A DNA stretch of 64,000 nucleotides from Thalassospira australica (GCF_000763295.1 NZ_JRJE01000002.1:1-64000); one strand, 5' to 3'. Positions 32,414 through 40,665 are shown, numbered from the stretch's first letter. Notes: generated by a model not told the origin, from the sequence alone. Numbers and translations are program-made.

Positions 32414-33691
32414 ATGCCGCGTCTATGTGGCATGAACCCGATATTGCTCAAAACCCTGATCTCGCTCGCAGCATCCAATAACAAGCCCGCCGCCAGTGGG
32501 ACTGTTGGCAGTGATACGCACCTGAAAAACCGTACCGTCCTGTTCTCGGACGAGGCAACGGACATTCCCGAATGGGGCATTTCAGGCCTTCCGGCAATGA
32601 TCCTTGGCGCGGCACCGCAAACCTGCCTGTTTGTCGGCGACCTTACGGCCAATACGCCTGACGCGGACAGCCCCACCTCAGAGGCGTCCGACGATGAGGC
32701 CCCCGACGATACTCCATCCGCCGACACAGTATCCTTTTCACTAACCATCAAATCCCCACCCGAAGAAGGCAGCCGCCTTTCAGCACGCACCATCGTCTGG
32801 AAACTGACAGTGCCCGTCTCGGGCTATCGCGATGTGCAAACCACCGCCAACAGCCCAAGCGTGCGCGCACCCGTGATAAAAACCCAAATCAAACTGGGCG
32901 GGATCAAACGCGATGTTGAAATTGGCCTGCTGGAAATGGGCGGCCTTGAACAGCCTCTTCTTATTGGCAAGGATACGCTTGGGGACAAATTCCTTATCCG
33001 CCCAGATCGACCAGAAGATGCCAAATCGCCCAAAGCCCCCTCGGTCGATTTAACGCCCAAACCACAAGGCGACAGCGACCATAGCAACGACACGGCCCAA
33101 ACCGATCCGTCCAAAGCGGCCAAAACGGACGAAAGCAACGCCCAGCCCGCAACACCCCAACCGCCCGACACAGATGCAACGGATCAAGATGCGTCTGCGG
33201 CACAGACTGACACGCCAACCGCCCCAAACAGCAATGAAACGGGAAAGACGGCGGACGCACCGCAATCGGACGACACGGCCTCCCCCGACACCAATTCCAG
33301 CACCAATCCGCCAGCAGCTTCAAGCAGCGATGATACAATCGCAACGGATGCAACGAATGCAACGAATGCAACGGATCCAACGTCCACATCCGGGGCCCCC
33401 AATTCCGCAGATACGACGCAGGCTGAACCGCCTGCCCCGGCAACAGCAAACGCCGCCGCCACTGACCCGACAGGCACAACTGATACTACAGCCCCTTCTG
33501 ACACCAGCAGCACGACATCAACATCGACAGCAGAGACACCAACCGACGATACAACACCACCGCCCAAGGACGCCGAAGGCGAAGGCAACAGCACCTCCCA
33601 GCCCAACACAGCACACAGCACCGCAGACGAAGATCAAAAACCGGCAGAACCAAAACCGGCCACATCCAGCGAGACCACTCCTGCCGGATAG
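32414..33691 (+). CDS. Degenerate retropepsin-like (RimB/DUF785) protein with low-complexity tail
   Basis: About 425 residues. The first half aligns by eye with the ATP-dependent zinc protease/retropepsin-like family: DIPEWGISGLPAMILGAAPQ at the strand that normally reads ...AKIDTGARTSAL, then RAPVIKTQIKLGGIKRDVEI and LEQPLLIGKDTLGDKFLIRP for the family's ...PMLLGR.AL...FLVDP. The catalytic Asp-Thr-Gly is gone, so this is likely a pseudoprotease. Residues about 215-425 are low-complexity Thr/Asp/Ala/Pro/Ser sequence with tandem repeats. Start at 32414 or 32432 is uncertain. It follows aroC by 41 bp and may be cotranscribed. Confidence 0.68.
   Translation: MPRLCGMNPILLKTLISLAASNNKPAASGTVGSDTHLKNRTVLFSDEATDIPEWGISGLPAMILGAAPQTCLFVGDLTANTPDADSPTSEASDDEAPDDTPSADTVSFSLTIKSPPEEGSRLSARTIVWKLTVPVSGYRDVQTTANSPSVRAPVIKTQIKLGGIKRDVEIGLLEMGGLEQPLLIGKDTLGDKFLIRPDRPEDAKSPKAPSVDLTPKPQGDSDHSNDTAQTDPSKAAKTDESNAQPATPQPPDTDATDQDASAAQTDTPTAPNSNETGKTADAPQSDDTASPDTNSSTNPPAASSSDDTIATDATNATNATDPTSTSGAPNSADTTQAEPPAPATANAAATDPTGTTDTTAPSDTSSTTSTSTAETPTDDTTPPPKDAEGEGNSTSQPNTAHSTADEDQKPAEPKPATSSETTPAG
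33341..33376 (+). repeat. Four tandem 9-bp repeats in low-complexity tail
   Basis: Four copies of GCAACG[A/G]AT in frame, encoding Ala-Thr-Asp/Asn repeats. Suggests slippage-driven length variation of the tail. Confidence 0.7.
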
Positions 33692-33743
33692 ACTGCCCGC
33701 CCGCGCCGGTGACTTGAAGACCTAATGACCTCCTGAACCAACT

Positions 33744-33774
33744 GCACCGCCCCTGAACGGGCGGTGCCTTTGTT
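33744..33774 (+). terminator. Terminator after the low-complexity protein gene
   Basis: GCACCGCCC/GGGCGGTGC, 9-bp stem, 6-nt loop, then CTTTGTTT. Confidence 0.65.
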
Positions 33775-33889
33775 TATCGGAACGACCCGTTTTTCTTGCG
33801 TCGTGATCTTGTAGTGCGCCATATGCACCATATGTTTCATACATCATAATAATCATCGGTCACCAATGGCCGGGAAAGGCATGACGCGC

Positions 33890-34504
33890 ATGAACGTTAC
33901 AATGGATTTATCCCGACTGTCGCGCAGATCGGTTTTGAAAGGCTGGCTTGCAACCGGATCGGTCCTTTTGGCAAATACCATCCTTGCGCCCAAGTCGCAT
34001 GCTGATCGCCTGGACCTGTCAATCACCCCGGCCTGTGGCGAAGATACCGGCCCGACACGGAGTGCGACCGAAGGCCCGTTCTATTCCGAAAACCCACCTG
34101 AAAAACGCGACTTCCGATCCGATGTAGACGGCCCTCCCGTGACGTTGATCGGGTATGTACTTAGCGCCGATTGCCAACCTGTTCCCGGTGCGATTGTGGA
34201 CCTCTGGCATGCCAATCACAAAGGCCAATACGACAATCAGGGCTTTAAGTTACGCGGTTATCAGAAAACAGATGCGCAGGGCCGCTATTACTTTGAAACC
34301 ATCCGCCCGGCTGAATATGCCGGACGCACCCCGCATTATCATGTCAAAATAACCCTGCCGGCGGGTCGAACCCTGACCACGCAGCTTTATTTCCCTGATG
34401 AACCGCGTAACGAACTTGATCACCTTTATGACAGTGCGCTTCTGATGAACGTGAAAACTGTCAGCGACGGCGAAATCGGCCGGTTTGATTTTGTTCTGGG
34501 CTAG
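33890..34504 (+). CDS. Tat-exported intradiol-dioxygenase-like protein
   Basis: A 204-residue protein of the catechol/protocatechuate (intradiol) dioxygenase fold. The N-terminus has a twin-arginine signal (LSRRSVLKGW, hydrophobic ATGSVLLANTILA, then a likely AxA-type cleavage near SHA). Iron-ligand positions are visible: Tyr in GQYDNQG, Tyr and two His in AEYAGRTPHYHVKI. Signatures TRSATEGPFY and GAIVDLWHAN support the family. Secreted members may act on lignin-derived or other aromatics, or be structural relatives. Start at 33890 uses AAAGG upstream; 33881 is an alternative. Confidence 0.85.
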   Translation: MNVTMDLSRLSRRSVLKGWLATGSVLLANTILAPKSHADRLDLSITPACGEDTGPTRSATEGPFYSENPPEKRDFRSDVDGPPVTLIGYVLSADCQPVPGAIVDLWHANHKGQYDNQGFKLRGYQKTDAQGRYYFETIRPAEYAGRTPHYHVKITLPAGRTLTTQLYFPDEPRNELDHLYDSALLMNVKTVSDGEIGRFDFVLG

Positions 34505-34610
34505 GGCCTGTTGATGATCACCAAACACACTTGTTTCGCGACATCTCCATAAACCACGTAACACGTAGAAATGTGATTTTTGCTCTTGCGTCTGGTTACG
34601 TCTGACTTTA

Positions 34611-34629
34611 ATGTTAACAAAGTTAACAT
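34611..34629. promoter_or_regulatory. 19-bp palindromic operator before TetR gene
   Basis: ATGTTAACAAAGTTAACAT, 8-bp perfect arms around AAA, ending 22 bp upstream of the TetR start. Typical position and length for an autoregulated TetR operator. Confidence 0.6.
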
Positions 34630-34651
34630 AAGAAAATCGAGATACGAGCCT

Positions 34652-35257
34652 ATGGGAAAATATCACCACGGTGATGTCCGAAATGTCCTTTTGCAACAAG
34701 CCGAAACCATCCTGACAGACGAAGGCCCAAGTGGCCTGTCACTGCGACGCCTTGCGCGCCTGACCGGTGTGTCCGAAGCCGCACCCTATCGTCATTTTGA
34801 CGGGAAGGATGGCATTTTGGCGGCAGTGGCGATTGCCGCCCTGGAACGCTTTGCCGCACAACTTGAAGCCGTTGCCGACACCACTGAACAGCACGAAGAA
34901 CGCATCATGGCGCTGGGCGCCGCGTACGTTCGATTTGCAGTTGAAAACCCGCAGCATTTCCGACTGATTTTTGGCCGGGAACGCCCGCCGCTTGATCAAT
35001 ATCCCGAATTGCGCGACGCCGCAGACAATGCGTTTGATGTCTTGCAACGTGCCGTGACCTCGGTTGATCGCAAGGCGGAAATGACCTTGGCGGAGGCCGC
35101 CAGTGCCTATAACCGTGCACTTGCCGCATGGAGCCGTGCGCACGGCATTGCCATGCTGGTGATTGACCGCATGATCGTTCCGCCTGTCGATCAGGATCTT
35201 TCAGACTTCGTCCTGGGCCTTTTGGCCGAAGATCTGACCATCCCCGAAAGCACGTAA
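34652..35257 (+). CDS. TetR/AcrR-family regulator with WHG-type C-terminal domain
   Basis: A 201-residue repressor. N-terminal helix-turn-helix at about residues 10-55 (LSLRRLARLTGVSEAAPYRHF), preceded by the GKYHHGDVRNVLL opening common in the WHG subgroup; the ligand-binding domain holds FAVENPQHFRLIFGRE and AWSRAHGIAMLVIDR, where WSRAHG corresponds to the WHG motif. The ATG at 34652 is preferred to an upstream one within the operator region. It probably represses itself and the DUF2269 gene 66 bp downstream through the palindrome at 34611-34629. Confidence 0.9.
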   Translation: MGKYHHGDVRNVLLQQAETILTDEGPSGLSLRRLARLTGVSEAAPYRHFDGKDGILAAVAIAALERFAAQLEAVADTTEQHEERIMALGAAYVRFAVENPQHFRLIFGRERPPLDQYPELRDAADNAFDVLQRAVTSVDRKAEMTLAEAASAYNRALAAWSRAHGIAMLVIDRMIVPPVDQDLSDFVLGLLAEDLTIPEST

Positions 35258-35323
35258 AACACAAACGTACCATGCCTCCTTCTTGGCATTCTTGGCATTT
35301 GCCTTAACCAACCGGAACTCACG

Positions 35324-35800
35324 ATGGAATATTCAACCGTCAAACTCATTCACGTTCTTGGTGCTATCCTGTTTTTGGGCAACATCATTGTCTCAGCCGT
35401 CTGGAAAATACAGGCCGACCGCACCAATGATCCGGTCGTGATCGCCTTTGCCTGCCGGTTGATCAATATTACCGATCTGGCCTTCACCACGCTGGGCTCT
35501 GCGCTGATCGTGATTGGCGGTATCGGACTTTTCTACGCGACGGGCATATCGCTTTCAGAAGCCCCATATCTGATTTACGGCATCAGCCTGTATGGCATGG
35601 CGGCGATGCTGTGGCTGGCAGGCCTGCTGCCACTTCAAATATATATGTCGAAAATCGCGGCACAAACCGTCGCAAACGGCGAAACCGAAATGCCGTCAAG
35701 CTACGAGAAGTGCCGCAGGTTATGGAACATGGTGGGCCGGATCGCGATTCTGTTCCCTTTGGGTGCCCTTTATCTCATGATCATGCGTCCGGACTTCTAG
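35324..35800 (+). CDS. DUF2269-family membrane protein
   Basis: A 158-residue inner-membrane protein with four predicted helices (KLIHVLGAILFLGNIIVSAV; FTTLGSALIVIGGIGLF; YGISLYGMAAMLWLAGLLP; VGRIAILFPLGALYLMI). The first-helix His and the YEKCRRLW loop are typical of DUF2269 (YkoI/YtaB-like) proteins, whose function is unknown. Placed directly after a TetR gene, it may belong to a ligand-responsive unit. Confidence 0.85.
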   Translation: MEYSTVKLIHVLGAILFLGNIIVSAVWKIQADRTNDPVVIAFACRLINITDLAFTTLGSALIVIGGIGLFYATGISLSEAPYLIYGISLYGMAAMLWLAGLLPLQIYMSKIAAQTVANGETEMPSSYEKCRRLWNMVGRIAILFPLGALYLMIMRPDF

Positions 35801-35913
35801 GATCCAAACGCACAGCACATTCCACCATACGGAAAGCCGTTTTATCTGATTGATCGACTTTTGGGGCTGCCCGTAAGATGCCGCCAGTTAAATGAATATC
35901 CGGGAGAAGTCCG

Positions 35914-36342
35914 ATGCTGACCATCAAACGCCTGTCCATAGATGACGCCTATATTCTGATCGAAGGTGCGCGCAACCGTGCAACTGAAATCGGGGTTCCG
36001 ATGTGCATCGCAATTACCGATGAATCCGGTGTTCTGATTGCATTTGAACGCATGGATGGTGGCAAGGTCACCAGCGCGACCATCGCCCAGGACAAATCCT
36101 TTACCGCATCGGGCGCACGCAAAGGCACCCATGAATATGCCGCCGCAGCACAGCCTGGCAAACCGGCCTATGGCATTGATTCCGAGATTGGTGGCCGCCT
36201 GTCGATTGTTGCCGGTGGTCTTCCGGTTATGGTGGACGGTGAATGCGTCGGCGGCATAGGGGTCAGTTCCGGCACACCGCCGCAGGACCAGGATTGCGCC
36301 CAGGCGGGCATTGATTTCTTCATGAAGAAAATCGGCAAATAA
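35914..36342 (+). CDS. GlcG/HbpS-family heme-binding-like protein
   Basis: A 142-residue single-domain protein of the GlcG/HbpS/PduO C-terminal family. Hallmarks are the N-terminal LSIDDAYILIEGARNRATEIGVPM, VLIAFERMDGG, DKSFTASG and the Gly-rich GLPVMVDGECVGGIGVSSGTP. Members bind heme or cobalamin, or scavenge them outside the cell; no signal peptide is seen here, so a cytosolic role is more likely. Single-gene unit. Confidence 0.88.
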   Translation: MLTIKRLSIDDAYILIEGARNRATEIGVPMCIAITDESGVLIAFERMDGGKVTSATIAQDKSFTASGARKGTHEYAAAAQPGKPAYGIDSEIGGRLSIVAGGLPVMVDGECVGGIGVSSGTPPQDQDCAQAGIDFFMKKIGK

Positions 36343-36347
36343 TCAGA

Positions 36348-36375
36348 AAGGCGCTTGTGCAACCACAAGCGCCTT
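36348..36375 (+). terminator. Hairpin after GlcG/HbpS-like gene
   Basis: AAGGCGCTTGTG-CAAC-CACAAGCGCCTT, 12-bp perfect stem with a 4-nt loop; T-run weak. Confidence 0.65.
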
Positions 36376-36516
36376 CGAAATTTTGCGGAATTTAAAGTTC
36401 TTAGAGGCCGCGTTCTGTTTCGCGCATCATAAACCCATCCTTTCGAGCAGTGGACATTCAACTCCTGAAGCCGATAATACAAAACTAAAGCTTCTCAAGC
36501 AAGTTGATCCAGACTC

Positions 36517-37050
36517 ATGGACATTCTTTATGACCTGATCCTGCCCGGCGTTGCGACCATAAAAAGCTATGCTGACAGCCTTTCTTCCCAAGAAGCAATT
36601 CTGGTTTCCGCTATTCTTGCGACTTTAGGCTGGACTCAATCAAACCGCCTAACACGAAAACTGAACCGAAAACAACATACCATGTCGGTCATGCTGAAGG
36701 ACGAAAACCTTCAGAAAGGCCTTACAATCGTGCGCCCGTATGTCAAAGAAGGCAGGTACCCGCTTCCCGGCACAAAGGAACACGATTGCTGGCAAACTGG
36801 TCTTAGAGCGTGCCTGAACTATTATGAGTTTCTATGTGTTGGCATTCTGCGCAAGGATTTTGATGAAAAACTGATCCGAATGACAGAACGCTACACGCTT
36901 GTGACGCTGCATCAATATGCGTCAAACTACATCACGCATTTGCGTGAATTACGACCACAAGGCGATAAATCAAGCGACCGAAGTCAGATTTATATGGCTC
37001 TTGAAAAAATTGCGAAACGTTGGGAAAAACCATGGATGCGGCTTCCCTGA
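36517..37050 (+). CDS. DUF4760-like membrane-anchored protein
   Basis: A 177-residue protein of unknown function. One hydrophobic helix lies near residues 25-40 (AILVSAILATLGWTQ), followed by a helical cytosolic domain. The stretch LRACLNYYEFLCVGILRKDFDEKL (longer than a motif; key residues N, YE and the GI pair, about 98-121) matches the pattern of DUF4760 proteins. Such genes are often seen alone in variable regions. It ends 3 bp before the convergent tlyA stop. Base use is slightly more AT-rich than neighbours. Confidence 0.6.
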   Translation: MDILYDLILPGVATIKSYADSLSSQEAILVSAILATLGWTQSNRLTRKLNRKQHTMSVMLKDENLQKGLTIVRPYVKEGRYPLPGTKEHDCWQTGLRACLNYYEFLCVGILRKDFDEKLIRMTERYTLVTLHQYASNYITHLRELRPQGDKSSDRSQIYMALEKIAKRWEKPWMRLP

Positions 37051-37053
37051 ATC

Positions 37054-37794
37054 CTAAACAGCTTTCCGCCCGCAAATCAGAAATTCGACATTGCCTTCGG
37101 GCCCGGTGATCGGGCTTTTGGTGAGGCCAAGCACTTCCCACCCCGGCAGGTTTGAAAGCCAGTCTGAAATCGTGTCGCAGACTTCCTGATGCAATTCGGG
37201 TTCGCGCACAACGCCCTTTTTACCAACACGTTCCTTGCCGACTTCGAACTGCGGCTTGATCAGTGCGATCAGATACCCCCCATTCTTGACCCGTTCCATG
37301 CTGGCGGGCAGAACGGTGCGCAGACCAATAAAGCTGGCATCGCAAACAACCATATCAATCGGATCAGGGATATCTTCTTCGGTCAGATGGCGCGCATTGG
37401 TTTTTTCCATGACGACAACACGATCATCATTGCGCAGCTTCCAATCAAGCTGCCCCTGCCCGACATCCACGGCATAAACCTTGCCCGCCCCGTTCTGAAG
37501 CAACACATCGGTAAAGCCGCCCGTCGACGCCCCGACATCAACGGCGATAAACCCGGTGACATCAATCTCGAACTCGGCCAAGCCTTTTTCAAGCTTAAGT
37601 CCACCACGCGACACCCACGGATGGGGCTGCCCGCGCAGCGTGATCGAAATGTCTTCCTTGCACTGCATGCCCGATTTATCAAGCCGTTGCTCACCGCTAA
37701 AAACATTGCCTGCCATGATAAAAGCCTGTGCCTTGGACCGGCTTTCCACCAATCCGCGTTCCACAAGCAACTGATCCAAACGTTTCTTTGCCAT
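37054..37794 (-). CDS. tlyA: TlyA-family rRNA methyltransferase/hemolysin
   Basis: A 246-residue protein with an N-terminal S4 RNA-binding domain (KRLDQLLVERGLVESRSKAQ) and an FtsJ-like Rossmann methyltransferase domain; the SAM site is VDVGASTGGFTDVLLQ near residue 85 and the catalytic region includes DMVVCDASFIGLRTVLP and LIKPQFEVG. TlyA proteins 2'-O-methylate 16S/23S rRNA. In many alphaproteobacteria tlyA lies next to dxs; here about 8 kb of malonate genes and an SDR gene separate them. Confidence 0.93.
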   Translation of the reverse strand: MAKKRLDQLLVERGLVESRSKAQAFIMAGNVFSGEQRLDKSGMQCKEDISITLRGQPHPWVSRGGLKLEKGLAEFEIDVTGFIAVDVGASTGGFTDVLLQNGAGKVYAVDVGQGQLDWKLRNDDRVVVMEKTNARHLTEEDIPDPIDMVVCDASFIGLRTVLPASMERVKNGGYLIALIKPQFEVGKERVGKKGVVREPELHQEVCDTISDWLSNLPGWEVLGLTKSPITGPEGNVEFLICGRKAV

Positions 37795-37868
37795 GAAAGC
37801 GTTCTAGCGCACCAAACTCAAAAGGTCACGCGTTTGGTCACGGAAATTGTGTGGAATAGGTCCTGAGC

Positions 37869-38546
37869 CTAGCTTGCCAGCGGCTCCAGATATCCGCGCG
37901 GTACAATCGCCAGAAGATCATTAAGCGATTCGCCCTGAACCGCGACATGCTGATGCATCAGTTTTCCTGCCGCCTCGGCCTCGCCATTGGAAATTGCGCT
38001 GAGGATATCTGCGTGCTCATTGTTTGATGTTTTTACACGGCCCGGACGGTGCAACTGCAACCGGCGATATGGCGCCAAACGGTTGCGCACATTTTTTGTC
38101 TGGCGCTCAAGGAAACTGTTTCGGCACCCGGCATAGATCGCTTCATGGAAGCAGACATTAGCCTCGTAATAGGCATCGGCATCCGCGTGATCCTTAAGCG
38201 CGCTACAGTCTTCAGACAACGCAATCAGATTTTCAATATCAGCGCGCGGCATACGACGTGCGGCCAAACGGGCACACATGGCCTCAAGCTCCGCCATGAC
38301 TTCGAACATTTCGATCAGTTCGGCAACAGTGATCGACGCGACAATGGTCCCGCGTCGCGGCATGGTCGCCACAAGGCCGGACCCGGCAAGCGTTTGCAAT
38401 GCTTCGCGCACCGGAGTCCGCGACACACCGAATCGTTCACTCAGCGAACGTTCATCAAGTTTATCGCCGGGCTTAAGCACGCCGGTCACAATATCGCGTT
38501 CAAGTTTCTGTACCAGATCGGTGGCAAGCTTTCCGTTTTGCGACAT
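37869..38546 (-). CDS. GntR/FadR-family regulator of malonate locus (MatR-like)
   Basis: A 225-residue regulator. The winged helix (about residues 5-72) reads LVQKLERDIVTGVLKPGDKL and ERFGVSRTPVREALQTLAGSGLV, followed by an FCD all-helical effector domain with metal-ligand His in FHEAIYAGC and near the C-terminus (HQHVAV). Divergent from TRAP and malonyl-CoA genes, it most likely is the malonate-responsive repressor. The ATG at 38546 is used because GAGGGC lies before it. Three CTGGTA-type sites lie in the shared region. Confidence 0.88.
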   Translation of the reverse strand: MSQNGKLATDLVQKLERDIVTGVLKPGDKLDERSLSERFGVSRTPVREALQTLAGSGLVATMPRRGTIVASITVAELIEMFEVMAELEAMCARLAARRMPRADIENLIALSEDCSALKDHADADAYYEANVCFHEAIYAGCRNSFLERQTKNVRNRLAPYRRLQLHRPGRVKTSNNEHADILSAISNGEAEAAGKLMHQHVAVQGESLNDLLAIVPRGYLEPLAS

Positions 38547-38571
38547 TTGCGCCCTCATTGATCAACACTTA

Positions 38572-38603
38572 CTGGTATACCAGAACATATAATCTGGTAC
38601 CAA
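38572..38603. promoter_or_regulatory. GntR operator sites 1 and 2
   Basis: Perfect palindrome CTGGTATACCAG (38572-38583) and a shortened copy CTGGTACCAA (38594-38603), 25 bp upstream of the GntR start. The form resembles the MatR consensus TCTTGTATACACGA reported for rhizobial malonate regulators. Confidence 0.55.
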
Positions 38604-38726
38604 TCAAAGCCTTTTCGATGCTGCTTCGCAAGGTTTTCGTGCTGCGATGCAAAAATTCACCCGCCGTTTTCTGCGATTTCCAGGCCAATACTGCCACGCG
38701 GACTTGTGGCACTGCAAAATGTATTT

Positions 38727-38738
38727 CTGGTATACAAA
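38727..38738. promoter_or_regulatory. GntR operator site 3
   Basis: CTGGTATACAAA, sharing CTGGTATAC with site 1, 124 bp upstream of the TRAP substrate-binding gene. Probable control site of the malonate operon. Confidence 0.5.
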
Positions 38739-38862
38739 ATTGCATGGACAGAATGCCAGAAATCTGTAACGCTTTTAACCAATGCGAAAACCGCATCAAT
38801 AAAAAGACGCGCAAAAGCCGTCGCAATGCATTCAAAACGCATGCTTCATCCGGGAGGAAAAG

Positions 38863-39870
38863 ATGAAGACTTTTAAAACGACTCTTACGGCGTCCGTCGC
38901 CGCCATTACCATGTCTGTTGCCGCCTTTGGCATGTCCACCTCAGCCGGGGCCGAAACGCTCAAGCTGTCACACCAGTGGTCGACCAGCGATATCCGTCAC
39001 AAGGTCGCACAGATTGTTGCCGACGAAGTCAAAGCGGCTGATGTTGATCTGGAAATCCAGATTTTCCCATCCGGCTCCCTGTTCAAGGCGAAGGAACAGT
39101 GGACCCCGATGACGCGCGGGCAGCTTGATATGATTGTCTATCCGCTGGCCTATGCCGGTGGTCGTATTCCTGCAACTAACCTGACCCTGATGCCGGCACT
39201 GGTTAAAAACCACGACCATGCCAACCGCATCAACGAATCCCCGTTCATGGATAAAATCGAAGAGCTGCTCAATGAAGACGGTGTTGTCACCGTCGCCAAG
39301 GGTTGGCTTGCTGGTGGTTTTGCCTCGACCCAGGGCTGCATCAAGCAGCCTGACGATGTGAAAGGCATGCAGATCCGTGCCGCAGGTAAATCCTTTGAGC
39401 AGATGCTTCAGGGTGCCGGCGGTTCGATCGCCGCAATGCCAAGCTCGGAAATCTATCCGGCCATGCAGACCGGCGTCCTTGATGCGGCAAACACCAGCTC
39501 TTCAAGCTTTGTGTCCTATCGTATCTATGAGCAGGTTAAATGCTACACCCCGGCTGCAGGCAATGCATTGTGGTTCATGTATCAGCCGGTCCTGATGTCA
39601 AAGAAAAGCTATGACGGACTGAACGACGCACAGAAAGAAGCACTGGCCGCAGCAGCCAAGGTGGCGGAAGCCTATTACACCGCCGAAGGCCGCAAACAGG
39701 ACTCTGACAGCGTTGAAGTATTCAAGGAAGCCGGTGTTGAAATTGCCGATCTTTCTGACGAGGACTTTGCAGCATGGCAGGCAATTGCCATGAAAACGTC
39801 CTATGCCAAGTTCGTGGAAGAAACCCCGAACGGTCAGGAACTTCTGGATCTGGCGCTTTCTGTTAAGTGA
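38863..39870 (+). CDS. TRAP transporter solute-binding protein (DctP family), probable malonate
   Basis: A 335-residue periplasmic binding protein with a Sec signal peptide (MKTFKTTLTASVAAITMSVA, likely cleaved after SAGA). The DctP-family pattern is clear: LKLSHQWSTSDIRHKVAQIVA, then EIQIFPSGSLFKAKEQWTPM, then the carboxylate-binding Arg in MQIRAAGKSFEQML. It hands substrate to the DctQ/DctM permease encoded next. Because malonyl-CoA synthetase and decarboxylase genes follow in the same operon, malonate is the inferred substrate. Confidence 0.92.
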   Translation: MKTFKTTLTASVAAITMSVAAFGMSTSAGAETLKLSHQWSTSDIRHKVAQIVADEVKAADVDLEIQIFPSGSLFKAKEQWTPMTRGQLDMIVYPLAYAGGRIPATNLTLMPALVKNHDHANRINESPFMDKIEELLNEDGVVTVAKGWLAGGFASTQGCIKQPDDVKGMQIRAAGKSFEQMLQGAGGSIAAMPSSEIYPAMQTGVLDAANTSSSSFVSYRIYEQVKCYTPAAGNALWFMYQPVLMSKKSYDGLNDAQKEALAAAAKVAEAYYTAEGRKQDSDSVEVFKEAGVEIADLSDEDFAAWQAIAMKTSYAKFVEETPNGQELLDLALSVK

Positions 39871-39887
39871 TCCATCCCTGATGTGAT

Positions 39888-39914
39888 GGTGGTGCCGGGC
39901 AATCCGGCACCACC
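39888..39914 (+). promoter_or_regulatory. Intercistronic hairpin between TRAP genes
   Basis: GGTGGTGCCGG-GCAAT-CCGGCACCACC, 11-bp perfect stem, no T-run, in the 92-bp gap between binding-protein and small-permease genes. Probably stabilises the upstream mRNA part so that binding protein outnumbers permease. Confidence 0.55.
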
Positions 39915-39962
39915 CATTTCCCGAACACGACTAAACTACGGTTCCGTCAGAGGAGTAAGCGC

Positions 39963-40652
39963 GTGTCGAACGCCATGTCCCCGCACCCACTTCCAATTGA
40001 TCTGCCCGATGATTTCTTAAGCGGGCCACGTGCGTCGCATTCCGTTAAATCAGATATGCCGCCCCCGCCCGATGTCGAACCGATCGACGATCCTAATTCA
40101 GATTCCCGTCACACGTCTCATCGGCCCAAAGGCCCGCTTGACCCTGTGATCGACACCATTCATTTCGCATCGCGCGTCTGTGGTGTGGCTGCGGCATCGA
40201 TGTTTGCCATTGCCATGCTGATCATCTGTCAATTGGTCTTCATGCGCTATGTCCTTAATGACTCGACCGTCTGGCAGACAGAAGCTGTGATTTTCCTGAT
40301 GATTGGCGCAACACTTGTTGGCCTGCCTTATGTGCAGTTGCTGCGCGGTCATGTGAATGTTGATCTACTGCCGCTTTATCTCAAACGCGGCGCACGCATG
40401 ACGCTTGCGATTGTCACCCTGACTTTGGGCATGGCAATCGCTGCGATGTTTGCTTTTTACGGTCTTGAACTTGTTATCGAAGCCTACGAAGGCGGTTGGC
40501 TATCTGAAACCATTTGGGCGGTTCCGCTGTGGAAACCCTTCTCGGCCCTGCCGATTGGGTTTGGCCTGTTGTTCCTGCAGTTCCTTGCCGATTTCCTGTC
40601 CCTGATCACCCGCCGGTCGACCCCGTTCGATCTGCACAAAGACGCATCTTAA
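39963..40652 (+). CDS. TRAP transporter small permease (DctQ family)
   Basis: A 229-residue inner-membrane protein with four helices, beginning around residue 62 (FASRVCGVAAASMFAIAMLI, then FLMIGATLVGLPYVQLLRGHVNVDLLP split over two helices). The first 60 residues are an unusual hydrophilic, Pro/Asp/Ser-rich cytosolic extension. GTG at 39963 follows AGGAG with 7-bp spacing; an ATG at 39975 would shorten the extension by four residues. Works with DctM and the binding protein. Confidence 0.9.
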   Translation: MSNAMSPHPLPIDLPDDFLSGPRASHSVKSDMPPPPDVEPIDDPNSDSRHTSHRPKGPLDPVIDTIHFASRVCGVAAASMFAIAMLIICQLVFMRYVLNDSTVWQTEAVIFLMIGATLVGLPYVQLLRGHVNVDLLPLYLKRGARMTLAIVTLTLGMAIAAMFAFYGLELVIEAYEGGWLSETIWAVPLWKPFSALPIGFGLLFLQFLADFLSLITRRSTPFDLHKDAS

Positions 40653-40665
40653 AGGAGGCCGCACC

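Larger units (their letters stand above)
38547..38862. other. Divergent control region of malonate locus
   Basis: 316 bp without a gene between the GntR and TRAP genes. It contains three related operator-like sites (38572-38583, 38594-38603, 38727-38738). Promoter hexamers are not clear. Confidence 0.6.

Noticed and set aside
33184..33621. 145-codon minus-strand frame rich in Val, Gly and Ser
   Set aside because: Antisense of the Thr/Asp/Ala low-complexity tail; the bias of that tail keeps all frames open.
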